Below, one piece after another: positions 1 through 8,362 of a stretch of DNA of 31,651 bases. Below the pieces are notes generated by a model. It was not told the DNA's origin. It searched no databases and saw only the letters and a program-made list of their open reading frames with translations. The position numbers and the translations under genes were made by a program. The stretch comes from JADJQU01 sp035490315 (GTDB taxonomy: Bacteria; Planctomycetota; UBA1135; GCA-002686595): positions 1-31,651 of the forward strand of contig DATHET010000254.1 in the NCBI GenBank assembly GCA_035490315.1, given 5' to 3'. Position 1 is the stretch's first letter; every line of letters begins with the position of its first letter.

Positions 1-197
1 TCGATCGGTTGTCGAAGCATCCGGCGATTCGGTTCGTGTTGTGAAGTACGGAGTCAGGTGAATTCGTCCGGAGTCGTGCGGCCTCGGTTGCGCGCGCTGC
101 GCGCGCGCAACCGAGGCCGCACGACTCCGGACGAATTCACCTGACTCCGTACTTCACAACACGAACCGAATCGCCGGATGCTTCGACAACCGATCGA
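1..197. repeat. Long perfect inverted repeat containing palindrome family 1, copy A
   Basis: Positions 1-97 and 101-197 are exact reverse complements around a TGC centre (98-100). The mobile-looking core is about 48-150: it begins TACGGAGTCAGGTG, has the conserved outer arm shared with three other copies, a copy-specific middle, and the apex CGCTGCGC (95-102). Unlike the other copies, complementarity runs about 47 bases further out on each side, into unique sequence. The right extension is the 3' end of the DUF493 gene, and the left extension (3-44) therefore encodes the same last 13 residues and stop on the plus strand. Symmetry reaches the first base of the window, so the left limit is unknown. 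It is either a genuine inverted duplication or a fold-back assembly artefact at a contig end. Confidence 0.95.
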
Positions 198-438
198 AGA
201 TCGCCAACCGCTCCGCTTCGTCCTCGACGCGCGTCTCCATCCCCAGCGACCGGTACTTCCCGCCCGGCGACACGTTCCCCGGCTTCAAGACATGCGGCGC
301 ATCGCCGAGCACCTCGAGGACCGCCGCGCGCAACAATTCCTCGTCCGCGCCGATGATCTGATACGCCCAGAGGCAGGGATAGAGGATCTCTGGCTTGCGC
401 CCTTCGAAGCTGGACTCCATGGCCTGCTCAAAGGACAA
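154..438 (-). CDS. DUF493 (YbeD-like) family protein
   Basis: A small cytoplasmic protein of 94 residues, close to the usual 85-100 of the DUF493 family. Family features visible are the YPC segment near the N-terminus, the GKYRSLGMET strand in the middle and the C-terminal HPAIRFVL ending. The E. coli member YbeD has an ACT-like ferredoxin fold and no firm biochemical role, so only a possible regulatory function can be inferred. The longest reading starts with TTG at 438, 13 bases after the DUF1501 stop; an in-frame ATG at 420 is an alternative. It is the last gene of the minus-strand operon that starts at 5218, although the functional link to those exported proteins is unclear. Its last codons lie inside the inverted repeat at 1-197. 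Confidence 0.85.
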   Translation of the reverse strand: MSFEQAMESSFEGRKPEILYPCLWAYQIIGADEELLRAAVLEVLGDAPHVLKPGNVSPGGKYRSLGMETRVEDEAERLAIFDRLSKHPAIRFVL

Positions 439-451
439 GTCTAGCTCGCGC

Positions 452-1864
452 TCAAGCGAACAGCTCGCTGACCACGCGTCCTGAGACGTCGGTCAGGCGG
501 AAATCGCGGCCGGCGTAGCGCCAGGTCAGGCGCTCGTGATCGAGACCGAGCAGCGCGAGCAGGGTGGCGTGGAAATCGTGGATGTGCACCTTGTCGTCGC
601 GCGCGAAAAACCCGTAGTCGTCGGTCGAGCCGTAGCTGAGCCCGCGCTTCGTGCCCCCGCCGGCCAGCCACATCGTGAAGCCGTGGGGGTTGTGGTCGCG
701 CCCGTCCATGCCCTGGGCCGTCGGCGTGCGCCCGAATTCGCCGCCCCAGATGACCAGCGTGTCCTCCAGGAGGCCGCGCGCTTCCAGATCCGCCAACAGG
801 CCTGCGATCGGCAAGTCGACCTCGCGGGCGTTCTGCTCGTGGCCGGCCTTGAGGTTCTCATGCTGGTCCCACTTGTAGCTGTGGGTGCACTGGATGAAGC
901 GCACCCCCGCCTCGGCGAAACGGCGCGCGAGCAGGCACTGGCGGCCGAAGTTCTCGGTGGTCTTCTCGTCGATTCCGTAGAGCTTCAAGGTCTCTGGCGT
1001 CTCGCCGCTCAAGTCCATGGCGCGCGGCGCCTCGGTCTGCATGCGGAAGGCCAGCTCGAAGGAAGCGATGCGCGCGTCGAGCGCCGCGTCGGCGGAGTGG
1101 CGAGCCAGGTGGGCGCGGTTCTCCTCGGCGAGGAGGTCCAAGCCCGCGCGCTGCGTCTCGCGCGTGACGTCGCCGCGGCTGGAATTGGCGAAGCGCGCTT
1201 CCTTCGCGGGCACGCTCGCATTCCCGATGGGCGTGCCCTGGTAGATGCCCGGCAGGAATGCGCTCGACCAGTTGCCCACGCCGCCGTGACCCAGCGTCGG
1301 ACAGATCGTTATGAAGCCGGGCAGGTTCTCGTTCTCGCTGCCCAGGCCGTAGACGATCCACGAGCCCATGCTCGGCCGCACGAAAGTCGCTGAGCCGGTG
1401 TGAAGCGCGAGCAGCGCGCCGCCGTGGGCTTCGTTGGTTCCCCACAGGGACTTGACGAAGCACAGCTTGTCGACGTGGCGCGCGACCTCGGGGAAGAGCT
1501 CGCTCACCCAGGCTCCGGACTGCCCGTGCTGCGCGAATTTCCAGGGCGACTCCAGCAGGTTGCCGGTCTCTGCGAACTGGATGCGCGGCTTGTCGAAAGG
1601 CAGGGGCTTGCCGTTGTCGCGGTGCAGCAGCGGCTTGTAGTCGAAGGTGTCGACCTGGCTCGGACCGCCGTGCATGAACAGGAAGATCACGCGTTTCGCG
1701 CGCACCGGCCAGGGCGAGCCGAGCGAGCCGCGCGTTTCGGGAAGCACCTGGTCCTGCAGGCCGAGACTGCGCGCGAGGCCCGACAGAGCCAGCATGCCGA
1801 AGCCGGCGCCGCTGGCGCGCAGGAGCTCGCGGCGTGAATGGGGCAGTGGACGGAAGTGAGTCAT
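452..1864 (-). CDS. DUF1501 domain protein, Tat-exported
   Basis: A 470-residue protein of the DUF1501 family, which has the alkaline phosphatase/sulfatase fold. The N-terminus carries a twin-arginine signal (SRRELLRASGAGFG), implying export as a folded protein. Typical DUF1501 motifs are present: FLFMHGGPSQVDTFDYKP near residue 60, WGGEFGRTP near 370, GRDHNPHGF just after it, and the C-terminal IHDFHATLLALLGLD. Its start lies three bases beyond the stop of the DUF1553 gene, so the two are almost certainly co-transcribed and translationally coupled. This pairing is one of the most common in Planctomycetota, often in many paralogous copies. The substrate is unknown; a role in the extracytoplasmic turnover of complex glycans is often proposed but unproven. 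Confidence 0.95.
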   Translation of the reverse strand: MTHFRPLPHSRRELLRASGAGFGMLALSGLARSLGLQDQVLPETRGSLGSPWPVRAKRVIFLFMHGGPSQVDTFDYKPLLHRDNGKPLPFDKPRIQFAETGNLLESPWKFAQHGQSGAWVSELFPEVARHVDKLCFVKSLWGTNEAHGGALLALHTGSATFVRPSMGSWIVYGLGSENENLPGFITICPTLGHGGVGNWSSAFLPGIYQGTPIGNASVPAKEARFANSSRGDVTRETQRAGLDLLAEENRAHLARHSADAALDARIASFELAFRMQTEAPRAMDLSGETPETLKLYGIDEKTTENFGRQCLLARRFAEAGVRFIQCTHSYKWDQHENLKAGHEQNAREVDLPIAGLLADLEARGLLEDTLVIWGGEFGRTPTAQGMDGRDHNPHGFTMWLAGGGTKRGLSYGSTDDYGFFARDDKVHIHDFHATLLALLGLDHERLTWRYAGRDFRLTDVSGRVVSELFA

Positions 1865-1867
1865 GGC

Positions 1868-4800
1868 TCAGTCGACGAACAGGAATTCATTGGAGACCAG
1901 CAGCACCTGCGCGAGCAAGGACCAGGCTTCGCTCTCGCGCGCCGCGGCGTCTTCCGCGGGTTTTGCGCCGGCTTCCTGACCGATGTTGGTGCGCGGCAAT
2001 TCCTCGGCCCGCGGCGCGGTCGCTCGCGCGATGAAACCGAGGGCGCGGTCGACCTCGTCCTTGGCGGGCGCGCGGCCGTGAGTCGATTCGTAGAGGAGAT
2101 CCACGCGGGCTCGCGCGTCGCCGCGAGAGTCGATCGCGGTCTTCGCGAGCTTCGAGCTCGCCGTCAGGACCAGCGGCGAGTTCATCAAGTACAGGGCCTG
2201 GATCGGAGAGGTCGTCGACGGCCGCTGCTCGACCGTCATGCTCGGATCGGGGTAGTCGAAGGCGCTGAACAGGTCGAGCATCGCGTTGCGGATGATCGGC
2301 AGGTAGAGGGAGCGGCGCGGCGCGTCGTAGCGCGCGGCGTCCTTCGATTGGTCGTTGGTGACGTACTCGGCGTTCTTGATCTCGAGCAGGCTGCCGCCGA
2401 TCGACAAGTCGAGCGAGCCGCTCGCGAAGAGCAGCCCGTCGCGCAATTGCTCGGCGTCGAGCCGGCGGCGGTTCTGGTGCGAGAAAAGCCGGTTGGTCGG
2501 GTCCGCGAGCTCCATGTCCGCCCGCACTTCCGAGGCGCACTGGTAGGCGCTCGACATGCAGATCAGCTTGTGCATGGACTTCATCGACCAGTGACGCCGC
2601 ACGAATTCGCGCGCGAGCCAGTCGAGGAGCTCGGGGTTGGAAGGCGGATCGCCGCGCAGGCCGAAGTTGGAGCTCGAGCGCACCAGGCCGGATCCGAAGT
2701 GGCCTTGCCAGAGTCGATTGACGGCGACGCGCGAAGTCAGGGGATGCTCGGGGTCGAGCATCCATTGCGCGAGCTCGAGGCGGCCGCTTTGGAATTCCGG
2801 GATCTTCGGGGAGGTGACCTTGGTCGCGATGCTCGCTGGCACTCCGCGCGCGACGGGCTGCGGGCTCTTGTCGAGGTGATTGCCGCGCTTCATCAGCGGC
2901 AGGCCGGCGATCTCCGCGTCGTCCGCGACACCGAGGGCAGCGTCGATCTCGGGCGGCAGAGCGCGTTCGCTGGCCTCGAAGGCGCCGCGCAGGGCGACGA
3001 TCTCGGTGCGCGTCGCCTCGGGGACCAGGGGCTCCATTTCCGAGGCCGCGAGGTGGAAGGGGCTTTCTTTGCCGTGGACGAGAAGCCGCAGGGCCTCCGC
3101 GCCCTCGCCGGGCACGCGCTCGGCCTTCGGATCCTTGGCGTGCAGCTCGCGCCACTGGGCGTCCACGCCGCTGATCAGCACTTGATAGCGTCCGGCAAGC
3201 TCGCTCAAAGACACGGGCGGCGCGCCTTCGAGCAGGCGGATCACCAGCGGATTCTGCTCGAAGCTCTTGTCGTCGCGCGCTGCGCGCAGCTCGGCGGTGA
3301 GCGCGCGAGCCCGCGGCTCGAATTCCGCCGCGGGCAGGAGTGCGAAACGCGTCCAGAGACCGAAGATCGGATCCTGCTTGTGCTCGGCGGACTCCAGTCG
3401 AAGTGTCCAGGCGCGCAGCAACACGGGCTCGAGACCTGCCGCGAGTGCATTTCCTGCCACGGGCCAGCCGGCGCCCTCGCCCGCACCCGACTCGGGGTAG
3501 AGGAGCAATTGATCGAGGTGCGGCACCGAGCCGTCGCGCTCCAGGCGCAGGACGTTGCGACCCGAGCGCGCGTCGAGTGCGCCGACCTTGAACCAGCGCT
3601 GGCCGTCGAGTTTCCACGAGCCGGTCTTTTCGGCGAGGGCCGACTCGAAGACCAGCGCTCCGTCGAGCAGCACGCGCATCGGCCGCGAATCTTCCGCGGC
3701 CATGCGCACCTCGAGCACCTGACGGCCCTGGGCCTGGAAAGTCAGGTCGTATTCCGCGAACTGCAGGCCGCCGGTGCCTTGTCGCGCGATCACGCTGCCC
3801 GGAGATCCGTAGGTCGAGTCGTCGCGGATCAGATTGCCGCGGCTGAAATCCTCGGCTTCGACGATCACCGCCGACCGAGCCGCGGCGGTCGCGGCGAGCA
3901 GGTAGGCCGCGGTGTCGGCTGTCCAGTGCAGCAAGAGCGAATCCGCCGCGCGCGCGCGCAGGTCCTCGAGCGCCTGCTTCGCCTTGTCGCGCCTGGCTTC
4001 GGCTTCCAGCCGCGTCTGGATCTGCGCTTTCGGCGCGAGCTGGCGCTCGTTCCAGCGCGAGACGAAACCGAGATTGGCCATGGAGGCCGTCGAGCTGAAA
4101 ATGCCGGCGACCGCCGTGTAATCGCGCTGGGAGATCGGATCGAACTTGTGGTCGTGGCAGCGCGCGCAGCCCATGGTCAGGCCCTGGAAGGTGCGGAACG
4201 CGACATCCATCTGCTCGTCGACCACGTCGAGAACGAGCTTTTCCTTGTCCTGCTCCGCGAGCATCTTCGGTCCGAGCACCAGGAAGCCTGTCGCGGTCAA
4301 TTGATCGCGCAGAGCCTGGGTGTCGGCCGGTTCTGGACACAGGTCGCCGGCGAGTTGCCAGGTCAGGAACTTGTCATAGGTGAGATCGTCGTTGAGCGCG
4401 CGCACGACCCAGTCGCGATAGCGCCAGGCCGTGCCCATCGCGAGATTCTCGTCGAGGCCGTTCGAATCGGAGTAGCGCGCGAGGTCGAGCCAGGCGCGGC
4501 CCCAGCGCTCGCCGTAGTGAGGCGAAGCGAGCAGGCGGTCGACTTCGCGTTCCCACGCGCCGGGCGAAAGATCGGCCTGGAAGCGCGCGAGCTCCGAAGG
4601 GCTTGGCGGCAAGCCGATCAGGTCCAGCGACAAGCGCCGCAGCAGCGTGGCGCGATCCGCGCGCGGCGCGGGCTCGAGGTCGATCGCTTCCAATCCGGCG
4701 AGGATGAAGCGGTCGATGTCGTTCGAGCACCAGGCGGCGTCGCGCACCGCCGGCGGCTTGGGATTCGAGACTGGCTGGAAGGCCCAGTGCAGCGCGGCAG

Positions 4801-5218
4801 GTTTTGCGGATTCGGGCGCGGTCCGCGGCATCGGAAGGCCGCGCTCGACCCAGTCCTCGAGAATGGCGATCTCGGCCTTGGCGAGCTCAGCCTTCGGCGG
4901 CATCCGCAGGTCGCCGTCGTAGTGGATGGCCTGGATCAGGCGGCTCGACTTGGGGTCGCCAGGGACCACCACCGCGCCGTTTTCTCCGCCGAGCAGCAGG
5001 TCGTCGTAGGTGTCGAGCTTGAAGTCGCCCTTGATTCGCTTCGAAGTGCTCGCGTGGCACTCGTAGCAGCGATCGACCAGCAGCGGTCGGACTTTCGATT
5101 CGAAGAACTCGAGATCGCTTTCGCTCTGGCCTTGGGGATGCGCGGCGGAGGGGCTGGCCTGCGAGCACAGCGCAATCGCCACGAGCAGCGTCTTCGAGAG
5201 AGTCTCGCGCAGGCCCAT
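1868..5218 (-). CDS. PSCyt1/DUF1549/DUF1553 planctomycete cytochrome-like protein
   Basis: An exported protein of 1116 residues with a cleavable signal peptide (about 1-26). Domains in order: PSCyt1 with a haem-binding CYECH at 51-55 (about 35-130); DUF1549/PSCyt2 (about 160-385) with a second CARCHDHKFDP motif at 351-361; an inserted beta-rich segment starting VEAEDFSRGN near 453 and running to about 578, which resembles a CBM6-type carbohydrate-binding module; and DUF1553/PSD1 (about 800-1060). The two CxxCH motifs predict covalently bound haem c, so the protein is likely periplasmic and redox-active. It heads the operon with the DUF1501 gene. The start is ATG at 5218. Upstream on the minus strand is TAGGGTAGAT, a possible -10, and then palindrome B only 30 bases away. 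The enzymatic reaction of this family is unknown. Confidence 0.95.
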   Translation of the reverse strand: MGLRETLSKTLLVAIALCSQASPSAAHPQGQSESDLEFFESKVRPLLVDRCYECHASTSKRIKGDFKLDTYDDLLLGGENGAVVVPGDPKSSRLIQAIHYDGDLRMPPKAELAKAEIAILEDWVERGLPMPRTAPESAKPAALHWAFQPVSNPKPPAVRDAAWCSNDIDRFILAGLEAIDLEPAPRADRATLLRRLSLDLIGLPPSPSELARFQADLSPGAWEREVDRLLASPHYGERWGRAWLDLARYSDSNGLDENLAMGTAWRYRDWVVRALNDDLTYDKFLTWQLAGDLCPEPADTQALRDQLTATGFLVLGPKMLAEQDKEKLVLDVVDEQMDVAFRTFQGLTMGCARCHDHKFDPISQRDYTAVAGIFSSTASMANLGFVSRWNERQLAPKAQIQTRLEAEARRDKAKQALEDLRARAADSLLLHWTADTAAYLLAATAAARSAVIVEAEDFSRGNLIRDDSTYGSPGSVIARQGTGGLQFAEYDLTFQAQGRQVLEVRMAAEDSRPMRVLLDGALVFESALAEKTGSWKLDGQRWFKVGALDARSGRNVLRLERDGSVPHLDQLLLYPESGAGEGAGWPVAGNALAAGLEPVLLRAWTLRLESAEHKQDPIFGLWTRFALLPAAEFEPRARALTAELRAARDDKSFEQNPLVIRLLEGAPPVSLSELAGRYQVLISGVDAQWRELHAKDPKAERVPGEGAEALRLLVHGKESPFHLAASEMEPLVPEATRTEIVALRGAFEASERALPPEIDAALGVADDAEIAGLPLMKRGNHLDKSPQPVARGVPASIATKVTSPKIPEFQSGRLELAQWMLDPEHPLTSRVAVNRLWQGHFGSGLVRSSSNFGLRGDPPSNPELLDWLAREFVRRHWSMKSMHKLICMSSAYQCASEVRADMELADPTNRLFSHQNRRRLDAEQLRDGLLFASGSLDLSIGGSLLEIKNAEYVTNDQSKDAARYDAPRRSLYLPIIRNAMLDLFSAFDYPDPSMTVEQRPSTTSPIQALYLMNSPLVLTASSKLAKTAIDSRGDARARVDLLYESTHGRAPAKDEVDRALGFIARATAPRAEELPRTNIGQEAGAKPAEDAAARESEAWSLLAQVLLVSNEFLFVD

Positions 5219-5247
5219 GCAAGGATCTACCCTACCACCGCGCGCAC

Positions 5248-5334
5248 GGAGTCAGGTGAATTCGTCCGGAGTCGTTCCGGCATCCACGCTCCGCGCGGAT
5301 GCCGTCACGACTCCGGACGAATTCACCTGGCTCC
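5248..5334. repeat. Palindrome family 1, copy B
   Basis: Inverted repeat centred at 5291. Its outer arm starts GGAGTCAGGTGAATTC and matches copies A, C and D. The apex is CGCTCCGC (5287-5294). It is the most degenerate copy: one mismatch in the outer arm (CACCTGGCTCC on the right) and a two-base mismatch between outer arm and middle. Its middle (CGGCATCC paired with GGATGCCG) shares GGCATCC with copy D. It sits between the divergent DUF1553 and DCC genes and runs into the 5' end of the DCC gene. Confidence 0.95.
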
Positions 5335-5725
5335 GACCACGATCCTTTTCTACGACGGCGATTGCGGACTGTGCGCCAGGTCCGTGCAGTGGTGCCTCGA
5401 CCACGACAAGCGCGGGCATCTGCGCTTCGCGCCGCTGCAGGGGACGACCTACGCGGCGCTGGAGATCGAGCCCAAGCCGCGCGAGCTCGACACGCTCGTG
5501 CTGCTCGACGGCGGAGCCCTGCATGTCCGAGGCGATGCCGTGCTGCGGATCCTGCGGCACCTCGGGGGAGCGTGGTCGCTGCTGGGCGCGATCGGCCGCG
5601 TCGTTCCAAGCTTCCTGCGCGACGCGCTCTATCGTTTCATCGCGCGACGCCGGCACGCCTGGTTCGGGAAGGCGCCACGCTGCAGGCTGCCGTCGGCGGG
5701 CGAGAGCGCGCGCTTCCTGCCCTGA
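5327..5725 (+). CDS. DCC-family (DUF393) thiol-disulfide oxidoreductase-like protein, start disrupted
   Basis: The translated segment begins ILFYDGDCGLC, the diagnostic DxDCxxC signature of the DCC/DUF393 family, which has a thioredoxin-like fold and a predicted redox CxxC. The C-terminal half (GDAVLRIL, then a helical RRRHAWFG region) also fits, and total length of about 130 residues is normal. The start is the odd part. Between the DUF1553 start and the DxDCxxC motif this frame holds no ATG, GTG or TTG. The only candidates are the near-cognate ATT at 5321 and CTG at 5327, both inside the right arm of palindrome B. A CTG start gives MAPTTILFYDGDC, a good family N-terminus; a GTG at about 5383 would remove the active site. 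The gene is thus either CTG/ATT-initiated or damaged by the repeat. Coordinates use CTG. Confidence 0.75.
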   Translation: MAPTTILFYDGDCGLCARSVQWCLDHDKRGHLRFAPLQGTTYAALEIEPKPRELDTLVLLDGGALHVRGDAVLRILRHLGGAWSLLGAIGRVVPSFLRDALYRFIARRRHAWFGKAPRCRLPSAGESARFLP

Positions 5726-5754
5726 TCGTTTCGCGTCGGCGTTCGCGAGTCCGC

Positions 5755-6075
5755 TCAGTGCATGTTGGCGAGGAGGATCAGCAGCGTCGCCACGATCTGC
5801 ATCGAGGCGAAGACCGTGCCCAGGACGGCGAAGAGCTTCTTCCGCTCGGTCTGCGCGAGTCCCGCGATGCCGAGACCGAGGCTCGCCAGATTCATGAAGA
5901 AGATCGCGAACAGGCCGAGCAGGAAAAGCACCTTCAGGAAGTGGAAGTCGTGGTGATCGCCGCGAATCAACGCCCGCAGCAGCAAGCCCAGCGCGAACAG
6001 GGCGAAGGTGCATCCCGCGGCGAGAGCGCTCAGCGCGAAGGAAGCGATCCCCAGGCGTGTGTGTTTGTTCTCCAT
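5755..6075 (-). CDS. Small integral membrane protein, unknown function
   Basis: A 106-residue protein with about three hydrophobic segments (roughly residues 8-34, 46-72 and 80-103) separated by short charged loops such as RGDHHDF and QTERKK. No catalytic motif is visible. It follows the 145-residue membrane protein by 25 bases and is the last gene of a three-gene minus-strand unit headed by the Rieske-like gene, so it may contribute to a small membrane redox unit, but this rests on position only. Its start is ATG at 6075. It converges with the DCC gene, leaving 29 bases between the two stops. Confidence 0.75.
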   Translation of the reverse strand: MENKHTRLGIASFALSALAAGCTFALFALGLLLRALIRGDHHDFHFLKVLFLLGLFAIFFMNLASLGLGIAGLAQTERKKLFAVLGTVFASMQIVATLLILLANMH

Positions 6076-6100
6076 GGCCGCCCCGCGATTGTACGCGAGC

Positions 6101-6538
6101 TCAGCGATGCCCGCGGGCGAAGGCCGCGCGCAGGTGGCGGCGGCTCAGGAACAGCGGCACTCCGATCGAGAGGGCGAGCAGGAAAAGCATCATCAGCGTG
6201 ACCTCGGGCAATCCGGAAGTCTGATTCCGGAAGGCCGAGAACTTCACCACGAAGTGCCACACCGAGCAGGCGCCGAGCGAAACGTGCAGCGCGATCGCGG
6301 CCATGCGTCCCCACGGCTTGCGCAGGAACAGCCCGATCGCGACCAGGATCGGAGGTCCCGCGAGCAGCGCCAGCGCGGTCGGCGCCGGCGCGCGCAGAAA
6401 CTGCGGATAGATGTCGGCGAGCACGGGCACGGTGGTCTGACCGGCGTTGCGCGCGATGGCGGCGATGCCGAGGAATCCCAGCGCGCCGATCGAGAACAGG
6501 ACTTCCACGCCGGCTAGCAGATCGATCGCGAACGGCAT
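6101..6538 (-). CDS. Four-helix membrane protein, unknown function
   Basis: A protein of 145 residues starting MPFAIDLLAGVEVLF. It has four predicted membrane spans (about 5-25, 45-70, 76-100 and 115-135) and an arginine-rich C-terminal tail. The size and four-span layout recall DoxX-like or DUF-type membrane proteins, but I see no signature that decides it. It starts 44 bases after the Rieske-like gene and is followed by a smaller membrane protein, consistent with one transcript. A longer open frame continues far upstream, antisense to the phosphodiesterase gene; that extension is not coding because it overlaps the Rieske gene and has no membrane or domain character. Confidence 0.75.
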   Translation of the reverse strand: MPFAIDLLAGVEVLFSIGALGFLGIAAIARNAGQTTVPVLADIYPQFLRAPAPTALALLAGPPILVAIGLFLRKPWGRMAAIALHVSLGACSVWHFVVKFSAFRNQTSGLPEVTLMMLFLLALSIGVPLFLSRRHLRAAFARGHR

Positions 6539-6582
6539 GGGCTCCGAGGCGGAGCCGTGCTCGAGGGAACCCCTCGCGGGTT

Positions 6583-6933
6583 TCAAACGTAGACCTCGCA
6601 GTCGGCGCCGCGCACCACGACGCGATACGTCTTCGCGCTTTTGCAGGCGACGCCGACGGCGCGTCCGTTCGCGGGATCGAACTTGTAGCCGTGCAGCGGA
6701 CAGGTCACGAAGCGGCCCTCGACCAGCGGACCGCCAATGATGCGACCGCCTTCGTGCGGGCAGAGCACGTCGACCGCGAAGAGCTTGCCGTCGCGACGGC
6801 ACAGGATGATTTCCGTGCCGCCCGCCAATGGATCGCCGATCGAGATCTTCCGCGACTCGCCTTCCGGAAGCTTGTCCACGCCCTGGATCACGACCGATGG
6901 TCCGCGCAGAAAGCCGAAGAGTCGTCCGAGCAT
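6583..6933 (-). CDS. Rieske [2Fe-2S] ferredoxin-like protein
   Basis: A 116-residue soluble protein with a single Rieske domain. The cluster ligands are visible as CPHEGG (Cys58, His60) and CPLHGYKF (Cys78, His81), the C-x-H ... C-x2-H pattern of Rieske proteins. Length and absence of a catalytic domain fit a stand-alone Rieske ferredoxin of the NirD/dioxygenase-ferredoxin type, which passes electrons to a partner. The C-terminus (SAKTYRVVVRGADCEVYV) is the usual final beta pair. It heads a unit with two small membrane proteins and is divergent from the phosphodiesterase gene, with only 28 bases between the two starts. No oxygenase or reductase partner is encoded nearby, so the partner is unknown. 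Confidence 0.92.
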   Translation of the reverse strand: MLGRLFGFLRGPSVVIQGVDKLPEGESRKISIGDPLAGGTEIILCRRDGKLFAVDVLCPHEGGRIIGGPLVEGRFVTCPLHGYKFDPANGRAVGVACKSAKTYRVVVRGADCEVYV

Positions 6934-6961
6934 CGGCGCATGCTACCATCGAAGTTTCCGC

Positions 6962-8362
6962 ATGCCGCCCGTGCTGTTGATCGACGTCGTGGGCCTTTCC
7001 GCGCGCATGATCGGCGAGCGGACGCCGGCCTTGCGCGAGCTCGCACGCCGCGGAGCCATGGCGGCAATGAGCACCGTCCTGCCCGCGGTCACGTGCAGCG
7101 CGCAGGCGACCATGCTCACGGGGCTCATGCCTCGCGATCACGGCGCGGTCGGCAACGGCTGGTTCGATCGCGAGAGCGGCGAAGTCGGCCTGTGGCGACA
7201 ATCCAACGCGCTGGTGCGCGGCCCGAAGCTCTACGAGCGAATGAAAGAACGCGATCCCAGCGCGCGCTGCGCGAAGATCTTCTGGTGGTGGAATCTCGGA
7301 GCGCGCGTCGACCTGTCGATCACGCCGCGGCCCTTCTACCCAGCCGACGGGCGCAAGATCGTGGCGACCTATTCCGCGCCCCACGCCTTCGGCCGGGGAC
7401 TCGAGGAGCGCTTGGGCCCATTTCCATTCTTCGATTTCTGGGGGCCGAAGTCCGGTCTGCCCTCGAGCCGCTGGCTCTCCGACGCCGCGATCGACACCCT
7501 CGAGCGCGAGAAGCCAGCGCTCACGATGGTCTACCTGCCCCACCTGGATTACGACCACCAGCGTTTCGGGCCCGATCATCCGCGCGGCCTGGCGGCTATC
7601 GGCGAAGTCGACGCGCTGTGCGCGGACCTGATCGCCGCCGCGGATCGCGCGGGCGCCGCGATCGTGATCGTCTCGGAGTATTCGATCAACCAAGTGACGC
7701 GCGTGGTGCACGTCAACCGCTTGCTGCGCGAAGCCGGCCTGCTCGAAGTTCGCGAGACGCCCGCGGGCGAGATCCTCGACACCTTCGCTTCGCGCGCCTT
7801 CGCGGTCAGCGACCACCAGGTCGCCCACGTGTACGCGCGCGATGAGCCGGCCCTGCAGCGGGCGAGGCAGGTCCTCACGGGCGCCAAGGGGATCGAGCAG
7901 GTGCTCGACCGCACGGCCCAGGCGCGCTTCGGGATCGACCACCCCAGAGCCGGCGACCTGGTGCTCGTGGCCGAGCGCGAATGCTGGTTCAGCTACTACT
8001 ACTGGCTCGACGACCAGCGCGCCCCCGATTTCGCGCGCACCGTCGACATCCACCGCAAGCCCGGGTATGACCCCTGCGAGCTCTTCCTCGATCCCGGTCT
8101 GCGCAGCCCCAAGCTGCGCGTGGCCCGACGGTTGGCTCAGAAGAAGCTCGGCATGCGCTACCTGATGGACGTGATTCCGCTCGACGCCTCGCTGGTGCGC
8201 GGCAGCCATGGTCGTCTGCCGGACGATGCCCAGGATGGGGCGGTGTACCTGTCTTCGATGCCCTTCGGCTCGTCCAATCCCCCGTCGCGCGAGGGCGTGG
8301 TCGCGATGACCTCGGTTGCCGATCGCGTGCTCGCCATGCTCGCCGCGAAGTCGACGCCATGA
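6962..8362 (+). CDS. Type I phosphodiesterase / alkaline phosphatase superfamily protein
   Basis: A 466-residue cytoplasmic protein of the nucleotide pyrophosphatase/phosphodiesterase branch of the alkaline phosphatase superfamily. The first metal-binding Asp is in LLIDVVGL (Asp8) and the probable Thr nucleophile is in PAVTCSAQATMLTG (Thr44). HLDYDHQRFGPDH and AVSDHQVAHVY supply further Asp/His ligands. Where most relatives have a DHGM block this one has VSEYSINQVTRVVHVNRLL, which I associate with a known subfamily rather than inactivation. There is no signal peptide. The ATG lies 12 bases after TACCAT (6944-6949), a plausible -10, so the transcript may have almost no leader. The stop overlaps the start of the next gene (ATGA), indicating coupling. 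Substrate unknown. Confidence 0.88.
   Translation: MPPVLLIDVVGLSARMIGERTPALRELARRGAMAAMSTVLPAVTCSAQATMLTGLMPRDHGAVGNGWFDRESGEVGLWRQSNALVRGPKLYERMKERDPSARCAKIFWWWNLGARVDLSITPRPFYPADGRKIVATYSAPHAFGRGLEERLGPFPFFDFWGPKSGLPSSRWLSDAAIDTLEREKPALTMVYLPHLDYDHQRFGPDHPRGLAAIGEVDALCADLIAAADRAGAAIVIVSEYSINQVTRVVHVNRLLREAGLLEVRETPAGEILDTFASRAFAVSDHQVAHVYARDEPALQRARQVLTGAKGIEQVLDRTAQARFGIDHPRAGDLVLVAERECWFSYYYWLDDQRAPDFARTVDIHRKPGYDPCELFLDPGLRSPKLRVARRLAQKKLGMRYLMDVIPLDASLVRGSHGRLPDDAQDGAVYLSSMPFGSSNPPSREGVVAMTSVADRVLAMLAAKSTP

Noticed and set aside
1838..5725. Open frame of about 1295 codons antisense to the DUF1553 gene, running into the DCC gene
   Set aside because: Antisense shadow of a clearly identified gene; only its last ~130 codons (DCC domain) are real.
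6539..8209. Upstream extension of the 145-residue membrane protein frame
   Set aside because: It overlaps the Rieske gene and is antisense to the phosphodiesterase; composition is shadow-like.
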